Positions 52,486 to 62,568 of a DNA stretch of 64,000 bases are shown here, piece by piece. The notes under the pieces are model-generated. The model did no database searches, had not been told where the DNA came from, and saw only the letters and a list, made by a program, of their open reading frames with translations. The position numbers and the translations under genes were made by a program. The stretch covers positions 30,625 to 94,624 of the forward strand of contig LFKV01000011.1 of assembly GCA_001189345.1 (NCBI GenBank). Reading direction: 5' to 3'. Numbering within the stretch: the first letter of the stretch is position 1; every line of letters starts with the position of its first letter. The stretch is from Candidatus Paraburkholderia kirkii. Lineage in GTDB: Bacteria; Pseudomonadota; Gammaproteobacteria; Burkholderiales; Burkholderiaceae.

Positions 52486-53152
52486 ATGAACCATTTCTAC
52501 GCCTCCCTTTTCGCGGACGACTCGGCGTGCCTCATCGCGGCGGGCTGCTTCGTGCTGACCGTCGCGCTGTATTTCGCGGCAAAGCACCTGTATGCCCGCT
52601 TCAGGCGACCGTGGCTCACGCCGCTGCTCGCCGTGCCGGTGGTGTTCGCCGTCATCGTCGTGACGGCGCGCATTCCGTACCCGGTGTATTTCGCCGACAT
52701 GCGCTAGCTCATGTGGCTGCTCGGCCCGGCGACGGTCGCGTTCGCGGTGCCGATCTACGAATATCGCGTGCTCATCAGGCGTCGTTGGATTTCGCTCACC
52801 GTCGGCGTGACGGTCGGCATTCTGGTGGCGGTGGGCGGCTCGCTCGCGCTCGCGAAGCTGCTGCATCTTTCGCCGGAATTGCAGCGCAGCCTCGCGACGC
52901 GCTCAGTCTCCACGCCGTTCGCGCTCGCCGTCTCCGACAGGATCTACGCGCCGAAGGATCTCACCGTGCTCTTCGTGATCGCGACGGGCGTGTGCGGCAT
53001 GCTGTTCGGCGCCGCGGCGCACGGCGTGGGCACGGCCAAGGCGCGCGAGCTCGGCAGCGAGGAGGGAGGGCGTCGTCGCGAGTCTCACGATGATGATCGC
53101 CGGCGTGGCGATGGTGCTGCTCGCGCCGCTGCTGTCCGTCATTCCGTTCTGA
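52486..53152 (+). pseudogene. cidB: CidB/LrgB-family membrane protein, amber codon and 4-bp duplication
   Basis: Starts 10 bp after the cidA stop. The N-terminal helices (ACLIAAGCFVLTVALYFAAK, PLLAVPVVFAVIVVTARIPY) are followed by TAG at 52705-52707 (expected TGG in DMR-W-LMWLLGP). The frame then continues (LLGPATVAFAVPIYEYRVLI, SVSTPFALAVSDRIYAPKDL). A tandem AGGG (53061-53064 and 53065-53068) shifts the last helix ([20 protein letters not shown]) out of frame. Two lesions make it a firm pseudogene. Confidence 0.88.
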
Positions 53153-53236
53153 CGTCCCGGCCGAACGGCTCGTCACGTCCCGCCAAAAAATAGAATCGGC
53201 GCACGCCCGATCCCGGTTCCTCCGACGAGACTTTGC

Positions 53237-53242
53237 TACAAT
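53237..53242 (+). promoter_or_regulatory. -10 box of the ahcY operon
   Basis: TACAAT just upstream of the riboswitch, inside TTTGCTACAATCGTCG. The -35 region is not distinct. Confidence 0.5.
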
Positions 53243-53249
53243 CGTCGTT

Positions 53250-53377
53250 CGCTTCCGAGGAGCGTTGCGACGGTCGCGCATCATATCGGCCGCCAGGCTC
53301 GGAGCATTCACTATCCGGACGGTTCGAAGGCATGTCGAATGCCCGTTGAGCCACCGCATTCGAACGGCGCTCACGTC
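53250..53377 (+). ncRNA. S-adenosylhomocysteine (SAH) riboswitch
   Basis: The leader of ahcY contains the conserved SAH-riboswitch segments in order: CTTCCGAGGAGCGTTGCGAC (53252-53271), CGCCAGGCTCGGAGCATTC (about 53292) and AACGGCGCTCACGTC (53363-53377). Pairings between CCGAG and CTCGG and between GAGCG and CGCTC are visible. On binding SAH these elements turn on ahcY expression. They are widespread upstream of ahcY in Burkholderia. Confidence 0.9.
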
Positions 53378-53411
53378 AACATTTCTAGTCATTTTTAGAA
53401 AGGAGGGCGTG

Positions 53412-54833
53412 ATGAACGCCGCAGTTCTCGATTCCAAGAACGCCAAGGATTTCGTCGTCGCGGACATGTCGCTGGCCGCGTGGGGCCGCAAGGAACTCGA
53501 CATCGCCGAAACGGAAATGCGGGGTCTCATCCAGACGCGCGAGGAATACAAGACGCAGCAGCCGCTCAAGGGCGCGCGCATCGCCGGCTCGCTGCACATG
53601 ACCATCCAGACGGGCGTGCTGATCGAAACGCTCAAGGCGCTGGGCGCGGACGTGCGCTGGGCCTCGTGCAACATCTTCTCGGCGCAGGATCACGCCACCG
53701 CCGCGATCGCCGACGGCGGCACGCCGGTGTTCGCGTTCAAGGGCGAATCGCTCGACGAATACTGGGAGTTCTCGCACCGCATCTTCGAATGGCCGAACGG
53801 CGAATTCGCCAACATGATTCTCGATGATGGCGGCGACGCCACGCTGCTGCTCATTCTCGGCTCGAAGGCCGAGAAGGACCGCTCGGTCATCGCCAAGCCG
53901 ACCAACGAGGAAGAAGTCGCGCTGTACAAGTCGATCGCACGCCACCTGGACGCCGATCCGACCTGGTACTCCACGCGCCTCGCGCACATCCAGGGCGTGA
54001 CGGAAGAAACCACCACGGGCGTGCATCGCCTGTACCAGATGGAGAAGGAAGGCCGCCTTCCGTTCCCGGCAATCAACGTGAACGATTCGGTCACGAAGTC
54101 GAAGTTCGACAACCTGTACGGCTGCCGCGAGTCGCTGGTCGACGGCATCAAGCGCGCGACCGACGTGATGATCGCGGGCAAGATCGCGGTCGTCGCGGGC
54201 TACGGCGACGTGGGCAAGGGCTGCGCGCAATCGCTGCGCGGTCTGGGCGCCACGGTGTGGGTCACGGAAATCGATCCGATCTGCGCGCTGCAGGCGGCGA
54301 TGGAAGGCTACCGTGTCGTGACGATGGAATACGCCGCCGACAAGGCCGACATCTTCGTGACGGCGACCGGCAACTACCACGTCATCAACCACGACCACAT
54401 GAAGGCGATGCGCAATAATGCGATCGTCTGCAACATCGGCCACTTCGACTCGGAAATCGACATCGCGTCGACGCGCCAGTACACGTGGGACAACATCAAG
54501 CCGCAGGTCGATCACATCGTCTTCCCGGACGGCAAGAAGATCATCATCCTGGCTGAAGGCCGTCTCGTGAATCTGGGCTGCGCGACGGGCCATCCGTCGT
54601 TTGTGATGTCGAACTCGTTCACCAACCAGACGCTCGCGCAGATCGAACTGTTCACGCAAGGCAAGAAGTACGAGAACAAGGTCTACGTGCTGCCGAAGCA
54701 TCTGGACGAGAAGGTGGCGCGCCTGCACCTGGGCCGCATCGGCGCGGAGCTGACCGTGCTGTCGGACGAGCAGGCCGGCTATATCGGCGTCGACAAGAAC
54801 GGCCCGTTCAAGCCGAACCATTACCGCTATTAA
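53412..54833 (+). CDS. ahcY: Adenosylhomocysteinase
   Basis: 473 residues. It hydrolyses SAH to adenosine and homocysteine using bound NAD. The ATG at 53412 follows AAAGGAGGGCG. Motifs: [35 protein letters not shown], the NAD loop [29 protein letters not shown] and the C-terminal [10 protein letters not shown] that closes the active site. The frame is intact and the length normal. It is the first gene of a methyl-cycle operon with a small membrane gene and metF. Confidence 0.97.
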   Translation: MNAAVLDSKNAKDFVVADMSLAAWGRKELDIAETEMRGLIQTREEYKTQQPLKGARIAGSLHMTIQTGVLIETLKALGADVRWASCNIFSAQDHATAAIADGGTPVFAFKGESLDEYWEFSHRIFEWPNGEFANMILDDGGDATLLLILGSKAEKDRSVIAKPTNEEEVALYKSIARHLDADPTWYSTRLAHIQGVTEETTTGVHRLYQMEKEGRLPFPAINVNDSVTKSKFDNLYGCRESLVDGIKRATDVMIAGKIAVVAGYGDVGKGCAQSLRGLGATVWVTEIDPICALQAAMEGYRVVTMEYAADKADIFVTATGNYHVINHDHMKAMRNNAIVCNIGHFDSEIDIASTRQYTWDNIKPQVDHIVFPDGKKIIILAEGRLVNLGCATGHPSFVMSNSFTNQTLAQIELFTQGKKYENKVYVLPKHLDEKVARLHLGRIGAELTVLSDEQAGYIGVDKNGPFKPNHYRY

Positions 54834-54853
54834 TCGCAAGCGGCGGCGTTCGT

Positions 54854-54881
54854 CCGCACGGGTGCGCGCGCATCCGTGCGG
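54854..54881 (+). other. Intercistronic hairpin after ahcY
   Basis: CCGCACGG pairs with CCGTGCGG around a 12-nt GC-rich loop. No T run follows, so it is more likely an RNA-stabilising or attenuating hairpin than a terminator. Confidence 0.5.
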
Positions 54882-54917
54882 CGATTGCAACCTGACGCAT
54901 CAAACGGAGAACTCCAG

Positions 54918-55271
54918 ATGACCGTGCTGCTGACATGGCTGATCAACGCGCTCGCGCTCCTGATCATCACCTATCTCGTGCCGTCGATCCACATCCGCAG
55001 TTTCGGCACGGCGCTCATCATCGCGGTGGTGCTCGGGCTCATCAACGCGGTGATCCGGCCGATCCTGATCATCCTTACGCTGCCGGTGACGATCGTCACG
55101 CTCGGGCTGTTCATCCTCGTGGTGAACGCGCTGTGTTTCTGGCTGTGCTCGTCGCTGCTGAAGGATTTCGAAGTGTCGGGATTCTGGTCGGCGTTCTTCG
55201 GCTCGATTCTCTACAGCATCGTGTCCTGGCTGCTGTCGGCGCTCATCTTCGGGAACCGCAACTTCGGCTGA
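54918..55271 (+). CDS. Phage holin family (4-TM) small membrane protein
   Basis: 117 residues with four hydrophobic helices (WLINALALLIITYLVPSIHI, TALIIAVVLGLINAVIRPIL, TLPVTIVTLGLFILVVNALC, GFWSAFFGSILYSIVSWLLS), matching the mycobacterial-type 4-TMS holin family. ATG 54918 follows GGAGAAC. Members next to ahcY and metF are common in Betaproteobacteria; their role is unknown. It lies between ahcY and metF, 43 bp before the latter. Intact. Confidence 0.8.
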   Translation: MTVLLTWLINALALLIITYLVPSIHIRSFGTALIIAVVLGLINAVIRPILIILTLPVTIVTLGLFILVVNALCFWLCSSLLKDFEVSGFWSAFFGSILYSIVSWLLSALIFGNRNFG

Positions 55272-55314
55272 GCCCGGTCGGTCAGGCCTCGCCGCCGCTC
55301 GATCAACCATCATC

Positions 55315-56154
55315 ATGAAACCGATCGAACTCTCATTCGAGTTTTTCCCGCCGAAGACGCAGGAAGGCGTGGACAAACTGCGCGCGACGCGCGCGCAACT
55401 GGCGACACTCTCGCCGAAGTTCGTCTCCGTGACTTTCGGCGCGGGCGGCTCCACGCAGCAAGGCACGCTCGACACAGTGCTGGAAATGGCCGCGGAAAGG
55501 CTGGAGGCCGCGCCGCATCTGTCGTGCATCGGCTCGTCGAGGGACAACCTGCGCGCGATTCTTTCGCAGTACCGCGAGCACGGCATTCGCCACATCGTCG
55601 CGCTGCGCGGCGACCTGCCCTCGGGCATGGGCGCGATCGGCGAGCTGCGCTATGCGTCCGAGCTCGTGGCATTCATCCGCCAGGAGCACGGCGACTGGTT
55701 CAACATCGAAGTGGCCGCGTATCCGGAGTTCCATCCGCAATCGAAGTCGCCGCGCGCCGATCTCGAGAATTTCGTGCGCAAGGTGAAAGCGGGCGCGAAC
55801 TCCGTGATCACGCAGTACTTCTTCAATGCGGACGCGTACTTCGAGTTCGTCGAGGAAGCGCGCAAGCTCGGCGTCGACGTGCCGATCGTGCCGGGCATCA
55901 TGCCGATCACGAACTTCTCGCAACTGACGCGCTTCTCCGACATGTGCGGCGCCGAAGTGCCGAAGTGGATCGCGCGCCGGCTAGAAAGCTTCGGCGACGA
56001 CCGCGAGTCGATCCGCGCGTTCGGCGTCGACGTGGTGACGGGCCTGTGCCGCCGCCTCATCGACGAAGGCGCGCCGGGACTGCATTTCTACACGCTCAAC
56101 GGCGCGTGGGTCACGAAAACGATCTGCGAGCGCCTGGGCTTCAAGAACGCCTGA
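55315..56154 (+). CDS. metF: 5,10-methylenetetrahydrofolate reductase
   Basis: 279 residues. It reduces methylene-THF to methyl-THF with FAD and NAD(P)H for methionine synthesis. Motifs: SFEFFPPKTQEGVDKLRATR, SVTFGAGGSTQQGT, HIVALRGDLPSG, ANSVITQYFFNADAYFEFVE and VPGIMPITNFSQLTRFSDMC. Intact and of normal length. Together with ahcY it serves the methyl cycle. Confidence 0.95.
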   Translation: MKPIELSFEFFPPKTQEGVDKLRATRAQLATLSPKFVSVTFGAGGSTQQGTLDTVLEMAAERLEAAPHLSCIGSSRDNLRAILSQYREHGIRHIVALRGDLPSGMGAIGELRYASELVAFIRQEHGDWFNIEVAAYPEFHPQSKSPRADLENFVRKVKAGANSVITQYFFNADAYFEFVEEARKLGVDVPIVPGIMPITNFSQLTRFSDMCGAEVPKWIARRLESFGDDRESIRAFGVDVVTGLCRRLIDEGAPGLHFYTLNGAWVTKTICERLGFKNA

Positions 56155-56171
56155 AAACGCATCACTGCTTC

Positions 56172-56204
56172 AACCGCGCGGCGTTCGCCGCGCGGTTCTT
56201 TTTC
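56172..56204 (+). terminator. Rho-independent terminator after metF
   Basis: AACCGCGCGGC (56172-56182) pairs with GCCGCGCGGTT (56187-56197), followed by CTTTTTCC. Confidence 0.9.
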
Positions 56205-56477
56205 CTTCCCTCATGATTTTCGCCTTTTTGCGCTGGTTCTCGCCCGCACGCGCAATATTTCGTCCTCCAGTCTATTACCTCTGCGCATGGCCGATAACCT
56301 ACCCTTATCGAAGTGCCATCGACGACAAACTCTAGTGGGGAAAACCAAGTACGCGCGTCACTTTTGTTCGTGCTAGGGTAGCGCCCGACTTCGCGCACGC
56401 ATTCCGCAAAACGGGGCGGCGCGATCAAGTATACTCGCGCCACGCCGGCCAGAAGCCGGCATCGACTTGGAGGAAAC

Positions 56478-58115
56478 ATGAAGAAAAACAGCCTGTTGCG
56501 AGCTGCCCGCCGCTCGGCGCTCGCGGGCGCCGTGGCCACGGCAGCGCTTTTCGCGGCGACCGCGGGGAATGCGAACGCTGCCACCCCGAACAAGACGCTG
56601 ATCTACTGCTCGGAAGGCAGCCCGGCCGGCTTCGATCCGGCCCAGTACACGACCGGCACCGATTTCACCGCGAACACCTTCACCGTCTATAACCGTCTCG
56701 TCGAATTCGAGCGCGGCGGCACGAAGGTCGAGCCGGGTCTCGCGGAAAAGTGGGACGTGTCGGCGGACAGCCTGACCTACACGTTCCATCTGCGCCACGG
56801 CGTGAAGTTCCAGACGACGTCGTTCTTCAAGCCGACGCGCGAATTCAACGCGGACGACGTGCTCTTCACGTTCAACCGCATGCTCGACCCGAACCAGCCG
56901 TTCCGCAGGGCGTACAACGTCGCCTTCCCGTACTTCACGGACCTCGGCATGGACAAGCTGATCTCGAAGATCGAGAAGGTCGATCCGTACACCGTGAAGT
57001 TCACGCTGAAGGAAGTGAGCGCGCCGTTCATCCAGAACATGGCGATGGAATACGCGTCGATTTTGTCCGCTGAGTACGCGGACAAGCTGCTGAAGGACGG
57101 CAAGGCCGCGGACATCAACCAGTATCCGCTCGGCACGGGCCCGTTCATCTTCCGCAGCTATACGAAGGACGCGACCATCCGCTTCGACGGCAATCCCGAT
57201 TACTGGAAGCCGAACGCGGTGCAGATCTTCAAGCTGATCTTCTCGATCACGCCGGATGCCGCCGTGCGCGTGCAGAAGCTGAAGAGCAACGAATGCCAGG
57301 TGATGAGCTATCCGCGTCCGGGCGACATCGCGGCGCTGAAGTCGGCGTCGAACGTCGATACGCTGTCGCAGGCGGGCTTCACCGAAGGCTATGTCGCGTA
57401 CAACTTGACGAAGAAGGGCATCGACAATACCGACGTGCGCCGCGCGCTCGACATGGCGATCAACAAGAAGGCGATCATCGATTCCGTTTATCAGGGCGCG
57501 GGCCAGCCGGCCACCGCACCGATGCCGCCGACGCAGTGGTCCTACGACAAGAACCTGAAGAGCCAGGCGTACGACACCGCGAAGGCGAAGGCGCTGCTCG
57601 CGAAGGCGGGCTATCCGAACGGCCTCGAGATCACGCTCTGGGCGATGCCGGTGCAGCGCGCCTACAACCCGAATGCGCGCCTGATGGCGGAAATGATCCA
57701 GGCGGACTGGGCGAAGATCGGCGTGAAGGCGAACATCGTGTCGTACGAGTGGGGCGAGTATCTGAAGCGCGCGCACGCGGGCGAGCATGATGCGCTCCTG
57801 ATCGGCTGGACCAGCGACAACGGCGACCCCGACAACTGGCTCGGCACGCTGCTCGGCTGCGATGCCGTCAAGGGCAGCAACTTTTCGAAGTGGTGCTACA
57901 AGCCGTTCGACGATCTCGTCGTGAAGGGCCGTTCGACCACCGACGTCGCCGCGCGCACGAAGGCGTACACCGACGCGCAGCAGATCTTCGCGCAGCAATT
58001 GCCGTTCTCGCCGATCGCGCACTCGACAGTCTATCAGCCGGTCAGCAAGAAGGTGACCAACATGAAGATCGAGCCGCTCGGCTACGTGCGCTTCGATGGC
58101 GTCGGCATGCAGTAA
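56478..58115 (+). CDS. dppA: Dipeptide ABC transporter substrate-binding protein
   Basis: 545 residues, a family 5 solute-binding protein. The signal peptide (about residues 1-34, cleavage after GNANA) is followed by KTLIYCSEGSPAGFDPAQYT, the lobe with LTYTFHLRHGVKFQT, and GTDFTANTFTVYNRLVEFER. It captures peptides in the periplasm for DppBCDF. It starts 17 bp after a GGAGGAAAC site. A hairpin (58167-58200) separates it from dppB, usual for an abundant binding protein. Intact. Confidence 0.92.
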   Translation: MKKNSLLRAARRSALAGAVATAALFAATAGNANAATPNKTLIYCSEGSPAGFDPAQYTTGTDFTANTFTVYNRLVEFERGGTKVEPGLAEKWDVSADSLTYTFHLRHGVKFQTTSFFKPTREFNADDVLFTFNRMLDPNQPFRRAYNVAFPYFTDLGMDKLISKIEKVDPYTVKFTLKEVSAPFIQNMAMEYASILSAEYADKLLKDGKAADINQYPLGTGPFIFRSYTKDATIRFDGNPDYWKPNAVQIFKLIFSITPDAAVRVQKLKSNECQVMSYPRPGDIAALKSASNVDTLSQAGFTEGYVAYNLTKKGIDNTDVRRALDMAINKKAIIDSVYQGAGQPATAPMPPTQWSYDKNLKSQAYDTAKAKALLAKAGYPNGLEITLWAMPVQRAYNPNARLMAEMIQADWAKIGVKANIVSYEWGEYLKRAHAGEHDALLIGWTSDNGDPDNWLGTLLGCDAVKGSNFSKWCYKPFDDLVVKGRSTTDVAARTKAYTDAQQIFAQQLPFSPIAHSTVYQPVSKKVTNMKIEPLGYVRFDGVGMQ

Positions 58116-58166
58116 GTTTTTGCTGCGGAACGCTTTTTGCACTAAACCATAACTATTCGACATGTT

Positions 58167-58200
58167 CCGGCGGCGTGGGTCCAAGAGATCTCGCCGCCGG
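58167..58200 (+). other. Hairpin between dppA and dppB
   Basis: CCGGCGGCG pairs with CGCCGCCGG over a 16-nt loop without a T run. It probably stabilises the dppA part of the transcript and lowers downstream expression. Confidence 0.6.
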
Positions 58201-58241
58201 ATGCACATTCTGTCCTCCCAAGAACGAAACAAAGGGCGATT

Positions 58242-59252
58242 ATGTTCCGATTCGTTTTGCGACGCATAGGAATGGTGATACCGACGTTCATCGGCATTAC
58301 GATTCTTGCGTTCGCGCTCATCCACCTGATCCCGGGCGACCCCATCGAAGTGATGATGGGCGAGCGCGGCGTGGATCCTGCCATGCACGCCGAAGCCATG
58401 AAGCGCCTGGGTCTCGACCAGCCGCTACCGCTGCAATATCTCCACTACGTCGGCAATGCGCTGAAGGGCGATCTCGGCACGTCGATCATCACGAATACCA
58501 GCGTGATGGGCGAGTTCATGGCGCGCTTCCCGGCCACCGTCGAACTCTCGATTTGCGCGATGATCTTCGCGCTCGTCGTAGGCTTGCCCGCGGGCGTCGC
58601 GGCGGCGCTCCGGCGCGGCACTGTCGTCGACCACGGCGTGATGGGCACCGCGCTCACCGGCTATTCCATGCCGATTTTCTGGTGGGGCTTGGTCCTCATC
58701 ATGTTCTTCTCGGCGAAGCTCGGCTGGACGCCGGTATCGGGCCGCATCGCGGTGGAATACGACATTCCGCACGTCACCGGCTTCATGCTGATCGATGCGC
58801 TGTTCTCCACGGATGAAGGCGCGTTCACGTCGGCCGTGAGCCATCTGATTCTGCCGACCATCGTGCTCGGCACGATTCCGCTCGCGGTGATCGCGCGCAT
58901 GACGCGCTCGTCGATGCTCGAAGTGCTGTGCGAGGACTACATCCGCACGGCGCGCGCGAAAGGTCTGGCGCCGTGGCGCGTGGTGGTCGTGCATGCGCTG
59001 CGCAATGCGCTGATTCCGGTCGTCACCGTGATCGGCCTGCAGGTGGGCACGCTGCTCGCGGGCGCGGTGCTGACCGAGACGCTGTTCTCGTGGCCAGGCG
59101 TCGGCAAGTGGCTCATCGACGCCATTTCGCGACGCGATTATCCGGTCGTGCAAGGCGGCATTCTGATGATCGCGACGCTCGTGATCATCGTGAATCTGGT
59201 CGTCGATCTGCTCTTCGGCGTGTTGAATCCGCGCATTCGCCATACGAGGTGA
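58242..59252 (+). CDS. dppB: Dipeptide ABC transporter permease DppB
   Basis: 336 residues with six membrane segments. The N-terminal FRFVLRRIGMVIPTFIGITI is typical of OppB/DppB. The EAA-like coupling loop occurs in YIRTARAKGLAPWRVVVVHA, and GTLLAGAVLTETLFSWPGVG is conserved. It forms the channel with DppC. Intact; dppC follows by 9 bp. Confidence 0.93.
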   Translation: MFRFVLRRIGMVIPTFIGITILAFALIHLIPGDPIEVMMGERGVDPAMHAEAMKRLGLDQPLPLQYLHYVGNALKGDLGTSIITNTSVMGEFMARFPATVELSICAMIFALVVGLPAGVAAALRRGTVVDHGVMGTALTGYSMPIFWWGLVLIMFFSAKLGWTPVSGRIAVEYDIPHVTGFMLIDALFSTDEGAFTSAVSHLILPTIVLGTIPLAVIARMTRSSMLEVLCEDYIRTARAKGLAPWRVVVVHALRNALIPVVTVIGLQVGTLLAGAVLTETLFSWPGVGKWLIDAISRRDYPVVQGGILMIATLVIIVNLVVDLLFGVLNPRIRHTR

Positions 59253-59261
59253 GGTAACTTG

Positions 59262-60182
59262 ATGGCTGACATTCAAAACAATCTCCCGCCGCAGGCGATC
59301 ACGCCGCCGCCTTCCGGCCGCATGGTCGCGGCGCGCGAGTTCTGGACGAACTTCTCGCGCAATCGTGGCGCCGTCGCCGCGGGCGTGATCGTCATTCTGC
59401 TGATTCTCGTCGCGCTGACGGCTCCGTTGATCGCGCCGCACAGCCCGATCGAGCAATATCGCGATTACGTGAAGATTCCGCCCGCATGGCTCGAAGGCGG
59501 CAATCGCATGTTCCTGCTCGGCACCGACGAAGCGGGCCGCGACATCCTTTCGCGTCTGATGTACGGCGCGCGGCTGTCGTTCTGGATCGGTTTCGTGTCG
59601 GTGATTCTCGCGCTGATTCCGGGCATCGTGCTGGGCCTGATGGCCGCGTTCTTCCACTGGCTCGATACGCCGATCATGCGCGTGATGGACGTTCTGCTCG
59701 CCTTGCCGTCGCTACTGCTCGCGGTGGCGGTCGTCGCGATCATCGGGCCGGGCCTCGTCAACACGATGCTCGCGATCGCGATCGTGGCGCTGCCGGGTTA
59801 CGTGCGCCTGACGCGCGCATCGGCGCTCGGCGAGCTGCAGAAGGAATACGTGACGGCATCGCGCGTGGCGGGCGCGGGCGTGGTGCGCCTGATGTTCTCG
59901 CAAGTGCTGCCGAACTGCGCGGCGCCGCTCATCGTGCAGGCGACGCTCGGCTTCTCCTCCGCGATTCTCGATGCCGCCGCGCTCGGTTTCCTCAGTCTCG
60001 GGGTGCAGCCGCCGGCGGCCGAGTGGGGCGCGATGCTCGCGTCCGCACGCGATTACATCGAAAGTGCCTGGTGGATCGTGACGATGCCGGGGCTCTCGAT
60101 CCTGGTCTCGGTGCTCGTCATCAATCTGCTCGGCGACGGGCTGCGCGATGCGCTCGATCCGAAACTGAAATGGATGGGATGA
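59262..60182 (+). CDS. dppC: Dipeptide ABC transporter permease DppC
   Basis: 306 residues from ATG 59262 (GAGGTAAC upstream; a TTG three bases earlier is also open). Six membrane helices, [20 protein letters not shown] and the EAA loop REVYV-like [20 protein letters not shown] are present. Ends 1 bp before dppD. Intact. Confidence 0.93.
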   Translation: MADIQNNLPPQAITPPPSGRMVAAREFWTNFSRNRGAVAAGVIVILLILVALTAPLIAPHSPIEQYRDYVKIPPAWLEGGNRMFLLGTDEAGRDILSRLMYGARLSFWIGFVSVILALIPGIVLGLMAAFFHWLDTPIMRVMDVLLALPSLLLAVAVVAIIGPGLVNTMLAIAIVALPGYVRLTRASALGELQKEYVTASRVAGAGVVRLMFSQVLPNCAAPLIVQATLGFSSAILDAAALGFLSLGVQPPAAEWGAMLASARDYIESAWWIVTMPGLSILVSVLVINLLGDGLRDALDPKLKWMG

Positions 60183-60183
60183 C

Positions 60184-61176
60184 ATGAACGATCTTCTGAC
60201 TATCCGCAATTTGCAGGTCACGTTCGGCGGGACGCAGGCGGTCGACCGCATCGATCCCTCGGTCAAGCCAGGCGAGGTCGTCGGGGTCGTCGGCGAATCC
60301 GGCTCGGGCAAGAGCGTCACGATGATGGCGCTCATGGGCCTCATCGATGCGCCGGGCAAGGTCACGGCGGACCAGGTGACTTTCGACGGCAAGGATTTGC
60401 TGAACGCTTCGGCGCGCGAGCGTCGCAAGATCATCGGCAAGGACATCGCGATGGTGTTTCAGGACGCGCTGACGAGCCTGAACCCGAGCTATACCGTCGG
60501 CTATCAGATCAAGGAGGTGCTGAGGCTGCACGAGGGCCTGCGCGGCGATGCACTCAACAGGCGCGCGCTGGAGCTGCTCGACCAGGTGGGCATTCCGGAT
60601 GCGAAGAGCCGGATCAACGCGTTTCCGCACCAGATGTCGGGCGGCATGAACCAGCGCGTGATGATCGCGATGGCCGTCGCGTGCAATCCGAAGCTGTTGA
60701 TCGCCGACGAGCCGACCACCGCGCTCGACGTGACGATCCAGGCGCAGATCATGGAGCTGCTCGTGCGCCTGCAGAAGGAGCGCGGCATGGCGCTCATGCT
60801 GATTTCACACGATCTGGCGGTCGTGTCGGAAGTGGCGCAGCGCGTCGCGGTGATGTACGCGGGCGAGATCATCGAGACGAATCGCGTGCCGACGATCTTC
60901 AGCGAGCCGCATCATCCGTACACGGAAGCGCTGCTCGCCGCGATTCCCGAGCACAGCTGCGGCGCGGCACGTCTCGCCGCGCTGCCGGGCATGGTGCCGG
61001 GCAAAGACGATCGTCCGAGCGGATGTCTGTTCGCGCCGCGCTGCAAGTACGTTGTCGAGGATTGCTGGAAGGGCCGGCCGAATCTGTTCCAGCTCGACAG
61101 TAACGATCCGGCGGTGCGCGTGCGCTGCATCAAGCCGTTGAACATCGATGTGGTGGTGGAAGGAGGCGCGCGATGA
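60184..61176 (+). CDS. dppD: Dipeptide ABC transporter ATPase DppD
   Basis: 330 residues. Walker [21 protein letters not shown]-loop [13 protein letters not shown], signature [14 protein letters not shown], Walker [13 protein letters not shown] and the H-loop LISHDL are all present. The C-terminal oligopeptide domain has cysteines ([20 protein letters not shown]) that may hold an Fe-S cluster, as in related DppD proteins. Its stop overlaps the dppF start (ATGA). Intact. Confidence 0.94.
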   Translation: MNDLLTIRNLQVTFGGTQAVDRIDPSVKPGEVVGVVGESGSGKSVTMMALMGLIDAPGKVTADQVTFDGKDLLNASARERRKIIGKDIAMVFQDALTSLNPSYTVGYQIKEVLRLHEGLRGDALNRRALELLDQVGIPDAKSRINAFPHQMSGGMNQRVMIAMAVACNPKLLIADEPTTALDVTIQAQIMELLVRLQKERGMALMLISHDLAVVSEVAQRVAVMYAGEIIETNRVPTIFSEPHHPYTEALLAAIPEHSCGAARLAALPGMVPGKDDRPSGCLFAPRCKYVVEDCWKGRPNLFQLDSNDPAVRVRCIKPLNIDVVVEGGAR

Positions 61177-62174
61177 ACGCGGTAGCGAAGGAAATCAATC
61201 AGGACGTCGTGTTCGCCGCCGACAACCTCGCGCGTTACTACACCGTGAAGCGCAGCATGTTCGAGCAGGGCACGGTGAAGGCGCTGAACGGCGTCTCGTT
61301 CGAATTGAAGCGCGGGCGCACGCTCGCGGTGGTCGGCGAATCGGGCTGCGGCAAGTCCACGCTCGCGCGTCAGCTGACGATGATCGAAACGCCCACGTCG
61401 GGGCGTCTCCTGATCGACGGAGAAGACGTCGCGGGTGCGAGCAAGGAGAAGATCGCTCATCTGCGCCAGCGCGTGCAGATGGTGTTCCAGAATCCGTTCG
61501 CTTCGCTGAATCCGCGCAAGACCATCGAGCAGGCGCTCGGCGAGCCGCTCGCGATCAACACGAAGCTCAACGCCAACGAGCGCGCCGAGCGCATCGCGCA
61601 TATGATGCGCACGGTCGGCCTGTGGCCGGAGCACGCGTCGCGCTATCCGCACATGTTTTCGGGCGGCCAGCGCCAGCGCGTGGCGATCGCGCGGGCGATG
61701 ATTCTCGATCCGCAGATCGTCGTGGCGGACGAGCCCGTGTCCGCGATCGACGTGTCGATCCAGGCGCAGATCCTGAATCTGTTCATGGACCTCCAGGAGC
61801 GGTTCGGCACGAGCTACGTGTTCATCTCGCACAACCTGTCAGTGGTGGAGCACATCGCCGACGACGTGATGGTGATGTACTTCGGCGGCATCGCCGAGCT
61901 GGGCGACAAGCAGACGATCGCGAAGCCGCGCCATCCGTACACGCGCGCGCTGATGTCCGCGACACCCGCCTTGTTCGAGGAAGACCGGCGCATCAAGATC
62001 AAGCTGCAGGGCGAGATACCGTCGCCGCTCAATCCGCCTTCGGGTTGCACGTTCCATCAGCGTTGCCCGTATGCGATCGAGCGTTGCCGCGTGGAAGAGC
62101 CGAAGCTGCGCGTCGTGGACGGGCGTCAGGTCTCGTGCCATCGCGCGGAGGAAGTCGGCGACGACGAGGCCTGA
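61173..62174 (+). CDS. dppF: Dipeptide ABC transporter ATPase DppF
   Basis: 333 residues. Walker [36 protein letters not shown], signature [15 protein letters not shown], Walker [14 protein letters not shown] and the H-loop FISHNLS are present, with a C-terminal cysteine-bearing oligopeptide domain ([16 protein letters not shown]). It pairs with DppD to drive peptide uptake. It is the last gene of the operon; IS630-type DNA begins 42 bp later. Confidence 0.94.
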   Translation: MNAVAKEINQDVVFAADNLARYYTVKRSMFEQGTVKALNGVSFELKRGRTLAVVGESGCGKSTLARQLTMIETPTSGRLLIDGEDVAGASKEKIAHLRQRVQMVFQNPFASLNPRKTIEQALGEPLAINTKLNANERAERIAHMMRTVGLWPEHASRYPHMFSGGQRQRVAIARAMILDPQIVVADEPVSAIDVSIQAQILNLFMDLQERFGTSYVFISHNLSVVEHIADDVMVMYFGGIAELGDKQTIAKPRHPYTRALMSATPALFEEDRRIKIKLQGEIPSPLNPPSGCTFHQRCPYAIERCRVEEPKLRVVDGRQVSCHRAEEVGDDEA

Positions 62175-62215
62175 TTCGCGGGGACGGGTACACGACGCGA
62201 CACATGAATGTTTTA

Positions 62216-62287
62216 ATCACACGTCAGAAATATAGCGGACAGATTGATACCTAAAAATGATCGAACAAGGTACGGATCGCGGCTAAT
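62216..62287 (-). mobile_element. 3'-terminal fragment of the second IS630-type element
   Basis: These 72 bases are the near-exact reverse complement of the last part of the IS630-type element ending at 63859, including its terminal TCACACGTCAG next to TA. It is an isolated element end immediately after dppF. Confidence 0.85.
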
Positions 62288-62568
62288 CGACGAAATCGGG
62301 GATACGGCAGGTCGACACCGCGATGTCGTGCTTCAGGCCCATGCCTTCGCGCCCGGGGAAGTGTCCGTTGTCGCCCGATTCACGACGGCCTTTCGCATGA
62401 CTCGTACCTTAAGGAGACAAAAACCCAGCCTCCGGCAACATCAGCGCCGGTTACCATCTTTATAAGAACGCGTTATCCAAAGTCCTGAGCATGCATTCGC
62501 GGCGACGCTGCACCCGAGCCTTCGCAGCGCGAACGCTCACCGGTGCGGAATCAGGGGTTTTCCCTTAA
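62288..62568. other. Non-coding, degraded stretch
   Basis: About 280 bp between an IS630-type end and IS5 copy 2. No supported gene and no recognisable RNA. Confidence 0.45.

Noticed and set aside
53385..54890. A 501-codon frame antisense to ahcY
   Set aside because: Same reasoning: the shadow of a highly biased essential gene, with no ribosome-binding site or motif.
56373..58388. A 671-codon frame antisense to dppA
   Set aside because: It mirrors the codon pattern of a GC-rich gene, has a very Arg/His/Val-rich composition, and no domain; dppA on the other strand is an unmistakable family member.
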